Source of the DNA: Salinisphaera hydrothermalis C41B8
GTDB taxonomy: Bacteria; Pseudomonadota; Gammaproteobacteria; Nevskiales; Salinisphaeraceae
Assembly: GCF_000732535.1 (NCBI RefSeq)
Contig: NZ_APNK01000006.1
Span: 100,042-164,041 of the forward strand
DNA: 64,000 nucleotides
Direction of reading: 5' to 3'
The notes under the pieces are model-generated. The model searched no databases and was not told the origin of the DNA. It worked only from the letters and a program-made list of their open reading frames with translations. The first letter of the stretch is position 1. The number at the start of each line of letters is the position of its first letter. The translations under genes and the position numbers were made by a program. Shown here one piece after another: positions 35,159 through 43,287 of this stretch.

Positions 35159-35995
35159 ATGGACGTATTAGACCTTACAGAGTCCTTCGCAGTGTACGCC
35201 GAGCAAGCCACGTCCCATGACCCCGCTTCACGCTCAGTGGATCAATTTCTTACTGCGAACTCAAGTCTGTCAGTAGCAAGATCAGGGACCGATAAATTCC
35301 GCTCGTTGGCCACCGCAATGAGCAATGATGCTACTCGTCATCTCGCTTTAGCTTGTAGCACATTTGCTCACGGACTCGAAGGATCCATGAAGGGCACGAC
35401 GCAATGGTCGGGCGTCAGCTTTTATTACGCGTCTTTCCACGCAGCGAAGGTTGTTAGCCTAACAAGCGGGGCTTGGTTTATTAAAAAGAAGCTGTGGATC
35501 GATATAGACCGCACCAGCACTAACAAAATTGGCTTCCAAATACATCGCACTGCCCACCCCGGCATACTAGTAGGCAGGGGGCCGCATAAAGATTTCTGGT
35601 CGTTCTACCAAGTTCTTTCAAATAAAATCGCATCGGAAGTAACTTCCCAATACGAGTGGGCTGTGGTTCTTGATACGAACGAAATCGATTTGGTGCACGA
35701 TTTACGTAAAGAGCTCAATTATGACCCCCAAATCGGGCTAGAGACCGCCCTTGCTCATTCTGAGACGTACACCAACGGAGAGTTTAGCAATTGGCTCCAC
35801 GGAAGACCTGCGACGCTATATCAGTACGCAAGGGCATATGTCGGCTACGCTGTACATCGAGCAAAATCAATTGGGTTAAACGCGCCGGTTTTTGATGGGA
35901 TATTCACTGACTGTCAGAGTTTTGCAGAAAGTCAATTCAACTGGACACGTAATCAAGCCGTAAACGACGACATAATAGAACAACTTAGACATTAA
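35159..35995 (+). CDS. Unknown protein, partner of the DGQHR gene
   Basis: 278 residues from the ATG 2 bp after the DGQHR stop. No family recognised. The middle helix pair ALACSTFAHGLEGSMKG then WSGVSFYYASFHAAKVV recalls the HEPN helical fold (typical YYAxFHAAK pattern), but the RNase RxxxxH motif of active HEPN toxins is not clearly present. The C-terminal half is acidic/aromatic with no membrane segment. It ends in a 4-bp tail-to-tail overlap with the methylase gene. AT-rich like its neighbours; possibly the effector of the cassette, which is inference. Confidence 0.7.
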   Translation: MDVLDLTESFAVYAEQATSHDPASRSVDQFLTANSSLSVARSGTDKFRSLATAMSNDATRHLALACSTFAHGLEGSMKGTTQWSGVSFYYASFHAAKVVSLTSGAWFIKKKLWIDIDRTSTNKIGFQIHRTAHPGILVGRGPHKDFWSFYQVLSNKIASEVTSQYEWAVVLDTNEIDLVHDLRKELNYDPQIGLETALAHSETYTNGEFSNWLHGRPATLYQYARAYVGYAVHRAKSIGLNAPVFDGIFTDCQSFAESQFNWTRNQAVNDDIIEQLRH

Positions 35996-36825
35996 TAATT
36001 CTTAATCAGCAACTCGCTTGTTTGCCTACGAAAACTTGATTTTCCAGAAATAATACTATTCCGCGATATAGGCATTAGATCAAAATCCAATTCATAAAGC
36101 TCTTTAATAGACTGATGATCTGCATTGGTTGCTAAGATTTTTACACCACGCTGACTCGCCTTCTTCAACGAACCGAAAAGCCTTTCTTGATCAGACCAAG
36201 AAAATATTTTCTCGTTGTATTTAACGAAACCGTTGTTGTTATGATTGACCGTGTACGGCGGATCCACAAACAGAAAATCCCCGTCTTCTGCTTTTGCTAT
36301 GACCGGCTCAAAATCAGAATGAATTAGCTCTACTCGAGACAGCAACCGAGACGCCGCGTAAAAATCATCGGTAGGTAACAAGACCTTCGATTTGGTGCCA
36401 ATTGGCACGTTGAATTTTCCTTTTTTATTTACCCTATATAGACCATTCCAGCAAGTCCTATTTAGGTAAAGAAAGCGAGCCGCCTGCTCGTATTTGCAAG
36501 ACGGACTCTCATCTCGCACAGAATAATAGTATTGCTCATCATGCCTTTTTTGATGCCGCTCCAGTATTTCAATAATTTTTTTAGGATTATTTTTTATCTT
36601 TGAATAGCAGTTAATGAGTTCAGAGTTTGCGTCCGACAAAATAGCACTTTCGGGGCGAAGACTGAAAAAAACGGCGGCTCCGCCAGCGAATGGCTCAATA
36701 TATCGGATTATATCTCTCGGAAACAGATCGCCGAAACGAGAAACAAACCACCTCTTACCCCCAGCCCATTTGACTACAGGGTAAACCCGGTCTATCGGTT
36801 TTTTATGAGCTAATTCGGGTAGCAC
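35992..36825 (-). CDS. Dam-family DNA N6-adenine methyltransferase
   Basis: 277 residues from a GTG start. The class-alpha D12 order is clear: motif X VKWAGGKRWF, motif I YIEPFAGGAAVFF, and motif IV FLFVDPPYTVNH, with the region LYLNRTCWNGLYRVNKKGKFNVPIG typical of DpnIIA/MboIA/T4 Dam enzymes. Such enzymes methylate adenine, most often in GATC. It faces the DGQHR/unknown pair with a 4-bp overlap of stop regions. Its strong AT bias separates it from the host genes, so it is more likely a restriction- or phage-type methylase than a housekeeping Dam. Confidence 0.9.
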   Translation of the reverse strand: MLPELAHKKPIDRVYPVVKWAGGKRWFVSRFGDLFPRDIIRYIEPFAGGAAVFFSLRPESAILSDANSELINCYSKIKNNPKKIIEILERHQKRHDEQYYYSVRDESPSCKYEQAARFLYLNRTCWNGLYRVNKKGKFNVPIGTKSKVLLPTDDFYAASRLLSRVELIHSDFEPVIAKAEDGDFLFVDPPYTVNHNNNGFVKYNEKIFSWSDQERLFGSLKKASQRGVKILATNADHQSIKELYELDFDLMPISRNSIISGKSSFRRQTSELLIKNY

Positions 36826-36841
36826 GACAATTCGTTCACAT

Positions 36842-36874
36842 ATAATTTAGCGGGCGCATAGCCCGCTAAATTAT
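36842..36874. terminator. Long perfect hairpin at the cassette border
   Basis: Arms of 14 bp (ATAATTTAGCGGGC and its exact complement) enclose the 5-nt loop GCATA. It lies 31 bp after the nrdB stop (read leftwards) and 17 bp before the methylase start. AT-rich stem ends supply T residues on either strand, so it probably terminates nrdB transcription and insulates the cassette. Confidence 0.65.
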
Positions 36875-36905
36875 CAGATTCTTAGTTCTTTTTACTACCG
36901 ACTGC

Positions 36906-38114
36906 TTAATCCCAGCTAAGCGCCCCACCCGTCTGATACTCAATCACCCGAGTCTCAAAGAAGTTCTTCTCTTTATTGAGATCCATCATCTCACTCATCC
37001 ACGGGAACGGATTCTCCGCGCCGGGATACAGCTCAGCCAGACCGATCTGCGAGCAACGCCGATTAGCGATGAACTTCATATATTCATCGAACATCGAAGC
37101 GTTCAGCCCCAGCACCCCACGCGGCATGGTGTCGTGGGCGGATTCGATCTCGAGGTGCATGGCCTCGTCGATCATGGCGCGGGCTTCTTCCTGGAAGGCC
37201 TCGGACCAGAGGTGCGGGTTTTCGATCTTGATCTGGTTGATGACGTCGATGCCGAAGTTCAGGTGCATGGACTCATCACGCATGATGTATTGCACCTGCT
37301 CGGCGGTGCCGGTCATCTTGTTGCGGCGGCCGAAGGACAGGAACTGCACGAAGCCGGCATAGAACCAGATGCCTTCGAACACGCAGTAGAAGGCGATGAG
37401 GTCGCGCAGGAACTTCTGGTCGTTTTCGGGGGTGCCGGTCTTGAAGTTCGGGTCGGACAGGGATTGCGTGTACTGCAGGGCCCAGGCGGCCTTGTTGTGC
37501 ACGCTCGGCAGCTCGCGGTACATGTTGAAGATCTCGCCCTCGTCGAGGTTGAGGCTTTCCACGATGTACTGGAAGCAGTGGCCGTGCACGGCTTCCTCGA
37601 ACGCCTGGCGCAGCAGGTACTGGCGGCATTCGGGGTTGGTGAGGTGCTTGAAGATGCCCAGCACCAGGTTGTTGGCCACCAGCGATTCGGAGGACGAGAA
37701 GAAGCCGAAGCCACGCTTGAGGATCAGGCGCTCGTCGTCGGTCAGGCCGTTCGGGTCGTTCCAGGTGGCGATATCCGCCGCCATGTTCACTTCCTGCGGC
37801 ATCCAGTGGTTGGCGCAGGCGTTGAGGTATTTGTCCCAGGCCCAGGTGTACTTGAAGGGCACGAGCTGGTTGACGTCGGCGCGGCAGTTGATGATGGCCT
37901 TGTCGTCGACCTGTACGCGACCACCGCCGAGTTCGACCTGCTCCAGCCCGGTGACGGCGTCGCCGGCATCGGCGTGCTGCGGCGCTTCCGGCTCGCGATC
38001 GAGCGCGAACGGGTCCGGCGTGGCGCCGGCCGGGTTCGGGTTGGATACGGTGCCGTGCTTGTGGGCGTCGCGGTTCGGGATGCCCTGGCGCGGGGTGTCT
38101 TCGAAGTCAAGCAT
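36906..38114 (-). CDS. nrdB: Class Ia ribonucleoside-diphosphate reductase, beta (radical) subunit
   Basis: 402 residues. The diiron ligands sit in the expected order: [12 protein letters not shown] (Glu), [17 protein letters not shown] (Glu-x2-His), [11 protein letters not shown] (Glu) and [15 protein letters not shown] (Glu-x2-His). A disordered N-terminal ~70 residues precede these, longer than in E. coli. The C-terminus ([18 protein letters not shown]) is the tail that docks to NrdA. The subunit stores the tyrosyl radical for dNTP synthesis. Transcribed after nrdA with 139 bp between, which contains a large inverted repeat. Confidence 0.95.
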   Translation of the reverse strand: MLDFEDTPRQGIPNRDAHKHGTVSNPNPAGATPDPFALDREPEAPQHADAGDAVTGLEQVELGGGRVQVDDKAIINCRADVNQLVPFKYTWAWDKYLNACANHWMPQEVNMAADIATWNDPNGLTDDERLILKRGFGFFSSSESLVANNLVLGIFKHLTNPECRQYLLRQAFEEAVHGHCFQYIVESLNLDEGEIFNMYRELPSVHNKAAWALQYTQSLSDPNFKTGTPENDQKFLRDLIAFYCVFEGIWFYAGFVQFLSFGRRNKMTGTAEQVQYIMRDESMHLNFGIDVINQIKIENPHLWSEAFQEEARAMIDEAMHLEIESAHDTMPRGVLGLNASMFDEYMKFIANRRCSQIGLAELYPGAENPFPWMSEMMDLNKEKNFFETRVIEYQTGGALSWD

Positions 38115-38159
38115 GGTGTTGTCCTGGTGCAGTCTTCGTTAGAAGCAGTGTTTGAACGG

Positions 38160-38240
38160 TCCGCAAATGCACGCGAATGAGTGCGAATAAAGTCGGCTTA
38201 GTCTTGTCTTCATTCGCGTCGATTCGCGTTCATTTGCGGA
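38160..38240. repeat. Large imperfect inverted repeat between nrdA and nrdB
   Basis: Arms of about 29 nt (38,160-38,188 and 38,212-38,240) match each other in inverted orientation except for a few positions, sharing TCCGCAAATG and ACGCGAAT blocks, with a 23-nt spacer. The arms consist of near-repeats of GCGAAT. It could form a hairpin in the nrdAB message that tunes subunit ratio, or may be an interspersed repeat; similar ATTCGCG-type repeats are seen in many proteobacterial genomes. Confidence 0.7.
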
Positions 38241-38253
38241 CTGGGATCTTTTC

Positions 38254-41200
38254 CTACTGACAGGCCTCGCAGTCCGGATCGTCGATGGCACAGGCCATGG
38301 GCGCGGTGGGGGCCGCGGCCGGCGCCGGCTTGGCGCTGGCCGTCGGGCGGCCACCGCCGTTGCTGGCGGCCCCGCCCCCGTTGGTGGCCGAGCCGCCGTT
38401 CGCGGCGCCGGTACCACCACCCGAGCCCTTGCCTGCGTTAGCCACCGCGTTCAGTCGGTGATCGCTGATGGTGGACTTCTCGGTGTGCGTGGCACCCATG
38501 GTGCGCAGGTAGTAGGTGGTCTTCAGGCCCTTCTTCCACGCCAGCTTGTACAGCTCGTCGAGCTTGCGGCCCGACGGCTCGGCCATGTAGAGGTTCAGGC
38601 TCTGGGCCTGATCCAGCCACTTCTGGCGGCGCGAACCGGACTCGACCAGCCAGCGCGGGTCGATCTCGAAGGCGCATTTGTAGAGCACCTTGAGCTCGTC
38701 CGGGATGCGGTCGATCGCCTGCACGGAACCGTCGTAGTACTTCAGGTCGTTGGCCATGACCGCGTCCCACAGGCCGAGGTTCTTGAGGTCTTCGACCAGG
38801 TACGGGTTGGCCACGGTGAACTCGCCCGACAGGTTCGATTTGACGTACAGGTTCTGGTACGTCGGCTCGATCGACTGGCTCACACCGGTGATGTTGGCGA
38901 TGGTCGCCGTGGGCGCGATGGCCATGCAATTGGAGTTGCGCATGCCGACCTGCTGCACGCGGGCCCGCAGGGTTTCCCAATCCAGCGTCTGGGTTTCGTC
39001 CTGGTCCAGATACTCTTCGCCGCGGTTCTCGCGCAGCAGCTTGATGGAATCGATCGGCAGAATGCCCTGATCCCACAGGCTGCCCTTGAACGTGCTGTAG
39101 GCGCCGCGTTCTTCGGCCAGGTTGGTGGAGGCCTGGATGGCGTAGTAGCTGATCTGCTCCATGGAGCGATCGGCGAACTCGACGGCCTCTTCCGACTCGT
39201 ACGGCAGCTTCAGCTTGTACAGCGCGTCCTGGAAGCCCATCAGGCCCATGCCGACCGGGCGATGCCGCAGGTTGGAATCGCGCGCGGTCTTGACGCTGTA
39301 GTAGTTGTACTCGATGACGTTGTCGAGCATGCGCATCGCGGTGTTGATGGTGCGCTGGAGCTTCTCGGTGTTCAGCTGGCCGTTCTCGATGTGCTGCGGC
39401 AGGTTCACCGAACCCAGGTTGCAGACCGCGATTTCCTTGCCCGGCGACGTGTTAAGCGTGATCTCCGTGCACAGGTTGGAGCTGTGCACCACGCCCTTGT
39501 GCTGCTGCGGGCTACGCAGGTTGCACGGGTCCTTGAAGGTGAACCACGGGTGGCCCGTTTCGAACAGCATCGACAGCATCTTGCGCCACAGGGTGACGGC
39601 CGGAAGCGTCTTGGTGTTGGTGATCTCGCCGCGCTCGGCCTTGGCTTCGTACGCCACATAGGCCTGCTCGAACGCCTTGCCGGTCAGATCGTGCAGGTCC
39701 GGCACGTCGTTGGGCGAGAACAGGGTCCACGGCTCGTCGTTCAGGACACGCTTGACGAACAGATCGGGGATCCAGTTCGCGGTGTTCATGTCGTGGGTGC
39801 GACGGCGATCGTCGCCGGTGTTCTTGCGCAGGTCGAGGAATTCCTCGATGTCCTTGTGCCAGGTTTCCAGATAGGCACAGACCGCGCCCTTGCGCTTGCC
39901 GCCCTGGTTCACGGCCACGGCCGTGTCGTTGACCACCTTCAGGAACGGCACCACACCCTGGCTCTTGCCGTTGGTGCCCTTGATGTGGGCGCCCATGGCA
40001 CGGACGTTGGTCCAGTCGTTGCCCAGGCCGCCGGCGAATTTCGACAACAGCGCGTTGTCCTGGACGGCTTCGTAGATGCCGTGCAGATCGTCGTCCACCG
40101 ACGTCAGATAGCAGGAAGACAGCTGCGGGCGCAGGGTGCCGGAGTTGAACAGCGTCGGCGTGGACGACATGAAGTCGAAGCTCGACAGCAGCTTGTAGAA
40201 CTCGATGGCTTTTTCTTCGCGCTCGATCTCGTTGATCGCCAGGCCCATCGCCACGCGCATGAAGAACGCCTGCGGCAGTTCGAAGCGCTTGTTGTTGTGA
40301 TGGATGAAGTAGCGGTCGTAGAGCGTCTGCAGGCCGAGATAGGTAAAGCCCAGATCGCGATCGGCGATCAGCGCGTTGCCGAGCGCGTCCAGATCGTATT
40401 CGCCCAGGCGCGGATCGAGCAGCTCGTGGTGCACGCCGCGGGCGATGAAGTCCTTGAAGTAGGCGGTGTAGCCCTCGCGCATCTCGGCGTGCGTGGCATA
40501 CACCACCTCGCCGTCGGCCAGGAAGGTGAGCGCTTCGTGGCGCAGCTTGTCCATCAGCAGGCGCGCGGCCACGGAGCCGTAGTTGGGCTCGGCTTCCAGG
40601 CGCTGACGCGCGGACAGAATCAGCGCGGTGGACAGCTCGTCTTCGGTGATGCCGTCGTAGGCATTCTTGAGCGTATCGGCCAGCACGGTGTCGGCGGTGA
40701 CCCCTGCGATGCCTTCGCAGGCCTCGCCGATCACGCGCGTCAGGCGGTCGCGATCGAGTTCGGCGGTGCTGCCGTTGTTGAAGGTGACCTGGATATCGCC
40801 GGCGACGTTGCGGCTCTCGCCTTCGCCGGTCTCGGCCTTCTTGGCCGCACGCTCGCGGGCGCGCTCTTCGCGATAGAGCACGTAGGAGCGGGCCACCTTG
40901 TGCTCGCCAAAGCGCATCAGCGCCAGTTCGACGTAGTCCTGGATGTCTTCGATGTGCACCGCGCCGCCGCCGGGCAGGCTGCGGGTCACACCGTTGACCA
41001 CCTGCTCGGTGATGTCCTTGACCGTCTGGCGGATGCGCGAAGACGCCGCGCCCTGCTGGCCTTCCACGTCGATGAACGCCTTGGTGACGGCGAGCTCGAT
41101 CTTGGAGGCGTCGAACGGCGTGACCTTGCCGTTGCGACGAATGACCTTGTAAGCGCCCGGTTTGGTGGCCTCGATGGCAGCGCCGTAGCTCTGCTCGCCC

Positions 41201-41259
41201 GAGGTATCGCCGTGCTGCTGGCGCGTGTCGCCGCGCTCGGAAATCCCTGCCTGTTCCAT
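38254..41259 (-). CDS. nrdA: Class Ia ribonucleoside-diphosphate reductase, alpha (catalytic) subunit
   Basis: 1001 residues from the ATG at 41259, preceded by GGAGACGAG; a longer open frame upstream crosses the promoter. Two ATP-cone domains lie at the N-terminus (about 35-120, YKVIRRNGKVTPFDASKIE, and about 130-230, VTFNNGSTAELDRDRLTRVI), as in Pseudomonas NrdA. The catalytic barrel has LSSCYLTSVDD, NLCTEIT and AVCNLGSVNLP, the redox and radical cysteines. The C-terminus holds the redox-shuttle cysteines (CAIDDPDCEACQ), linked through an unusual ~60-residue Gly/Asn/Ala/Pro linker. It reduces NDPs to dNDPs with NrdB. Confidence 0.95.
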   Translation of the reverse strand: MEQAGISERGDTRQQHGDTSGEQSYGAAIEATKPGAYKVIRRNGKVTPFDASKIELAVTKAFIDVEGQQGAASSRIRQTVKDITEQVVNGVTRSLPGGGAVHIEDIQDYVELALMRFGEHKVARSYVLYREERARERAAKKAETGEGESRNVAGDIQVTFNNGSTAELDRDRLTRVIGEACEGIAGVTADTVLADTLKNAYDGITEDELSTALILSARQRLEAEPNYGSVAARLLMDKLRHEALTFLADGEVVYATHAEMREGYTAYFKDFIARGVHHELLDPRLGEYDLDALGNALIADRDLGFTYLGLQTLYDRYFIHHNNKRFELPQAFFMRVAMGLAINEIEREEKAIEFYKLLSSFDFMSSTPTLFNSGTLRPQLSSCYLTSVDDDLHGIYEAVQDNALLSKFAGGLGNDWTNVRAMGAHIKGTNGKSQGVVPFLKVVNDTAVAVNQGGKRKGAVCAYLETWHKDIEEFLDLRKNTGDDRRRTHDMNTANWIPDLFVKRVLNDEPWTLFSPNDVPDLHDLTGKAFEQAYVAYEAKAERGEITNTKTLPAVTLWRKMLSMLFETGHPWFTFKDPCNLRSPQQHKGVVHSSNLCTEITLNTSPGKEIAVCNLGSVNLPQHIENGQLNTEKLQRTINTAMRMLDNVIEYNYYSVKTARDSNLRHRPVGMGLMGFQDALYKLKLPYESEEAVEFADRSMEQISYYAIQASTNLAEERGAYSTFKGSLWDQGILPIDSIKLLRENRGEEYLDQDETQTLDWETLRARVQQVGMRNSNCMAIAPTATIANITGVSQSIEPTYQNLYVKSNLSGEFTVANPYLVEDLKNLGLWDAVMANDLKYYDGSVQAIDRIPDELKVLYKCAFEIDPRWLVESGSRRQKWLDQAQSLNLYMAEPSGRKLDELYKLAWKKGLKTTYYLRTMGATHTEKSTISDHRLNAVANAGKGSGGGTGAANGGSATNGGGAASNGGGRPTASAKPAPAAAPTAPMACAIDDPDCEACQ

Positions 41260-41361
41260 CTCGTCTCCGCGCTGGTTGGCTGCGTTGCGCTGCAACGCGC
41301 CGTGGAAAATGTGCCCCCAACGGACGCGGTGGATAGCCCGGAACCGCGTCGTTGGACAAAT

Positions 41362-41389
41362 AAGATACCCCACTAGATACTGTGGTCAA
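41362..41389 (-). promoter_or_regulatory. Predicted nrdA promoter
   Basis: On the minus strand, -35 TTGACC (41,389-41,384) and -10 TATCTT (41,367-41,362) are separated by 16 bp and lie about 100 bp before the nrdA start. NrdR box 1 sits between and over these hexamers, as expected for repression. Confidence 0.55.
41370..41385. promoter_or_regulatory. NrdR box 1
   Basis: CCACTAGATACTGTGG is close to the NrdR consensus ACACWATATATWGTGT and is itself nearly palindromic. It lies upstream of nrdA, overlapping the predicted promoter. NrdR represses ribonucleotide reductase operons when dATP is plentiful. Confidence 0.75.
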
Positions 41390-41411
41390 GAACCCATTTT
41401 AGGGCCCCAAA

Positions 41412-41427
41412 TCACTACATATTGTGT
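41412..41427. promoter_or_regulatory. NrdR box 2
   Basis: TCACTACATATTGTGT, a second close match to the consensus, centred 42 bp upstream of box 1. That is four helical turns; the more usual spacing is three turns (about 31 bp). Confidence 0.72.
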
Positions 41428-41456
41428 GGCACCGGTGCACAACAGGTGTACAACGC

Positions 41457-41465
41457 TGTGGATAA
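41457..41465. promoter_or_regulatory. DnaA box upstream of nrdA
   Basis: TGTGGATAA is the exact complement of the perfect DnaA box TTATCCACA. It lies 30 bp upstream of NrdR box 2. DnaA is known to bind and regulate the nrdAB promoter in E. coli, so the same linkage of dNTP supply to replication initiation is plausible here. Confidence 0.6.
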
Positions 41466-41775
41466 ACCCGGGTATAAATCCCTGGATGCGCCGATAAACA
41501 AGGCTTTGCCGCACTGGTTAATGATTCGCCGATACACGACGCCCGCCGCGTGGTCTTGTGTCTATTCGGGCCCCTCGCTCACCCCATCGATGATGACGTT
41601 CGATCGCCGCCATCCGGCCCGAGCCCTTCAACCCCAAGCTATTGCGACTGTCGGAATATCTAACAATTGTTTTTATTGTTCGCGGCGGGCTTATCGATAG
41701 CCTCGAGCCACCCTCGGCGACATGGCGCGCGCGCCATGTAATGACGCCGACACTGCAACAGGCGACAATACGGCC

Positions 41776-42285
41776 ATGGATATCATCGTGATTCGCCACG
41801 GCATTGCGCTCGACCGGGATGAAGCCCACGGCATGGGGCTGTCCGACGCCGAGCGCCCGCTCACCGCACACGGCGAACGCCGTACCCGAGCCGCCGCGAC
41901 CGGCCTGCGGGCCGCGCTGGCCGACATGCCGATCGACGACATTCTCACCAGCCCGCTACTGCGCGCGCGCCAGACGGCCGAGATCCTCGCCGGCTATCTC
42001 GACGACCCGCCGGTGGACGAGGCCGACGTGCTGGCCCCGCCGGTGGACATGGAAGCGCTGGACGCATGGCTGCACGCGCATTTCGGCGAGCGCCGCGTGA
42101 TGCTGGTCGGCCACGAGCCGGATCTGGCGACGTGGGTGTCCTGGAGTTTGACGCGGCGCCGCGATCGCCTGCTGGCGTTCAAGAAAGCGGGGGCCGCGCT
42201 GCTCGAATTCCCCGGCGCGCCCGAGGGCGGCACCGGCACGCTGCGCTGGTTGCTAACGGCGCGGCAGCTGCGCGCGCTGGGCTGA
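41776..42285 (+). CDS. sixA: Phosphohistidine phosphatase SixA
   Basis: 169 residues from the ATG at 41776 (an in-frame earlier start adds 18 unlikely residues). The histidine-phosphatase superfamily signs are MDIIVIRHGIALDRDEA with the catalytic RHG, LTSPLLRARQTAEI, and the second catalytic His in VMLVGHEPDLATWVSW. SixA removes phosphate from phosphohistidine on relay proteins such as NPr or ArcB. Faces a VIT-family gene; a hairpin separates the two. Confidence 0.92.
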   Translation: MDIIVIRHGIALDRDEAHGMGLSDAERPLTAHGERRTRAAATGLRAALADMPIDDILTSPLLRARQTAEILAGYLDDPPVDEADVLAPPVDMEALDAWLHAHFGERRVMLVGHEPDLATWVSWSLTRRRDRLLAFKKAGAALLEFPGAPEGGTGTLRWLLTARQLRALG

Positions 42286-42289
42286 TCGA

Positions 42290-42309
42290 GGCGCCGAAGG
42301 CTCGGCGCC
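42290..42309. terminator. Bidirectional hairpin between sixA and the VIT gene
   Basis: Perfect 8-bp arms GGCGCCGA and TCGGCGCC with loop AGGC, placed between two convergent genes. No T tract, so assignment is by position. Confidence 0.5.
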
Positions 42310-42321
42310 CCGCGTCCGAAC

Positions 42322-43023
42322 TTACACCGCCGCGCCGAACAACAGTCCGGCCGCCGAGGTCATGCCCATGGCAATCGCGCCCCAGATCGTGACCCGGGCC
42401 GCGGACTTGAACATGGGCGCCCCGCCGGCCTTGGCCGACAAGGCGCCGAGCACCATCAGCGACAGCAGGACGCTGATCGACACCGCGGCCATCACCGCCG
42501 AACGGCTGGCCAGCAGCACCACGATCAACGGCACCGCAGCACCCACGGCAAACGACGCCGCCGAGGCGAACGCGGCCTGCAACGGGCGCGCGGCCGTAAT
42601 CTCCGACATGCCGAGCTCATCTCGGGCATGGGCGCCCAGCGCATCGTGCGCCATGAGCTGGCGGGCGACCTGATCGGCCAGCGGCGCCTCCAGGCCGCGC
42701 TGGATATAGATGTTCTTGAGCTCGGTGTGTTCGGCCTCGGGGTGCGCCTCGATCTCGCGCCGCTCCATGGCCAAGTCGGCTTGTTCCGTATCGGCCTGCG
42801 AACTCACCGAGACATACTCCCCGGCCGCCATCGACAACGCGCCGGCCACCAGCCCGGCAATCCCCGCCAGCAGAATATTGTGGCCATCCGCCTGGCTGGC
42901 GGCCACACCCAGCACGAGGCTGGATACCGACACGATGCCGTCGTTGGCGCCGAGTACTGAAGCCCTCAGCCAGCCGAGCCGATGACTGTTGTGATGTTCG
43001 TGATGGTGGCGTTGCGCCGACAT
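42322..43023 (-). CDS. VIT1/CCC1-family iron/manganese transporter
   Basis: 233 residues from the ATG at 43023. A His-rich N-terminus (HHHEHHNSHR) leads to the family signature RASVLGANDGIVSVSSLVLGVA in TM1, then GALSMAAGEYVSVSSQADTEQADL with the metal-binding Glu and Met, and a cytoplasmic acidic segment rich in Glu/His before TM3-5. These proteins export or store Fe2+/Mn2+ across the membrane. A possible Fur-like site lies upstream. Confidence 0.92.
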   Translation of the reverse strand: MSAQRHHHEHHNSHRLGWLRASVLGANDGIVSVSSLVLGVAASQADGHNILLAGIAGLVAGALSMAAGEYVSVSSQADTEQADLAMERREIEAHPEAEHTELKNIYIQRGLEAPLADQVARQLMAHDALGAHARDELGMSEITAARPLQAAFASAASFAVGAAVPLIVVLLASRSAVMAAVSISVLLSLMVLGALSAKAGGAPMFKSAARVTIWGAIAMGMTSAAGLLFGAAV

Positions 43024-43093
43024 ACCGATCGTCCTGGTTAATATCGCTTCCGATCGGCGTTGTATCACAGCGACTTTACCGATGTTTGAGCCG

Positions 43094-43113
43094 TTCTGAT
43101 TCTGATTATCAAT
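43094..43113. promoter_or_regulatory. Possible Fur-like box upstream of the VIT gene
   Basis: On the minus strand the segment reads ATTGATAATCAGAATCAGAA, i.e. GATAAT followed by two diverged hexamers. It partly matches the Fur array (GATAAT)3 and lies about 70-90 bp upstream of the transporter start. Weak by eye. Confidence 0.3.
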
Positions 43114-43287
43114 CCGTTGCGACACCGGACCGAGACCGATCCAGGCGGGCAATAGACGGACGGGTTGCCTCGGCGCCTGTCGTCTCGGAGACGTTTCATT
43201 GGGCGATGCTAGGATCGTCCCCATCGTGAGGGTTGGGCGAATCCGCGGATTCGATGACCACCCCATCCAGGGCTGCTGACGTATTCC

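Noticed and set aside
38458..41376. Very long plus-strand frame (972 codons) opposite nrdA
   Set aside because: It is the antisense shadow of nrdA caused by strong third-position GC; composition is not protein-like and the nrdA frame is certain.
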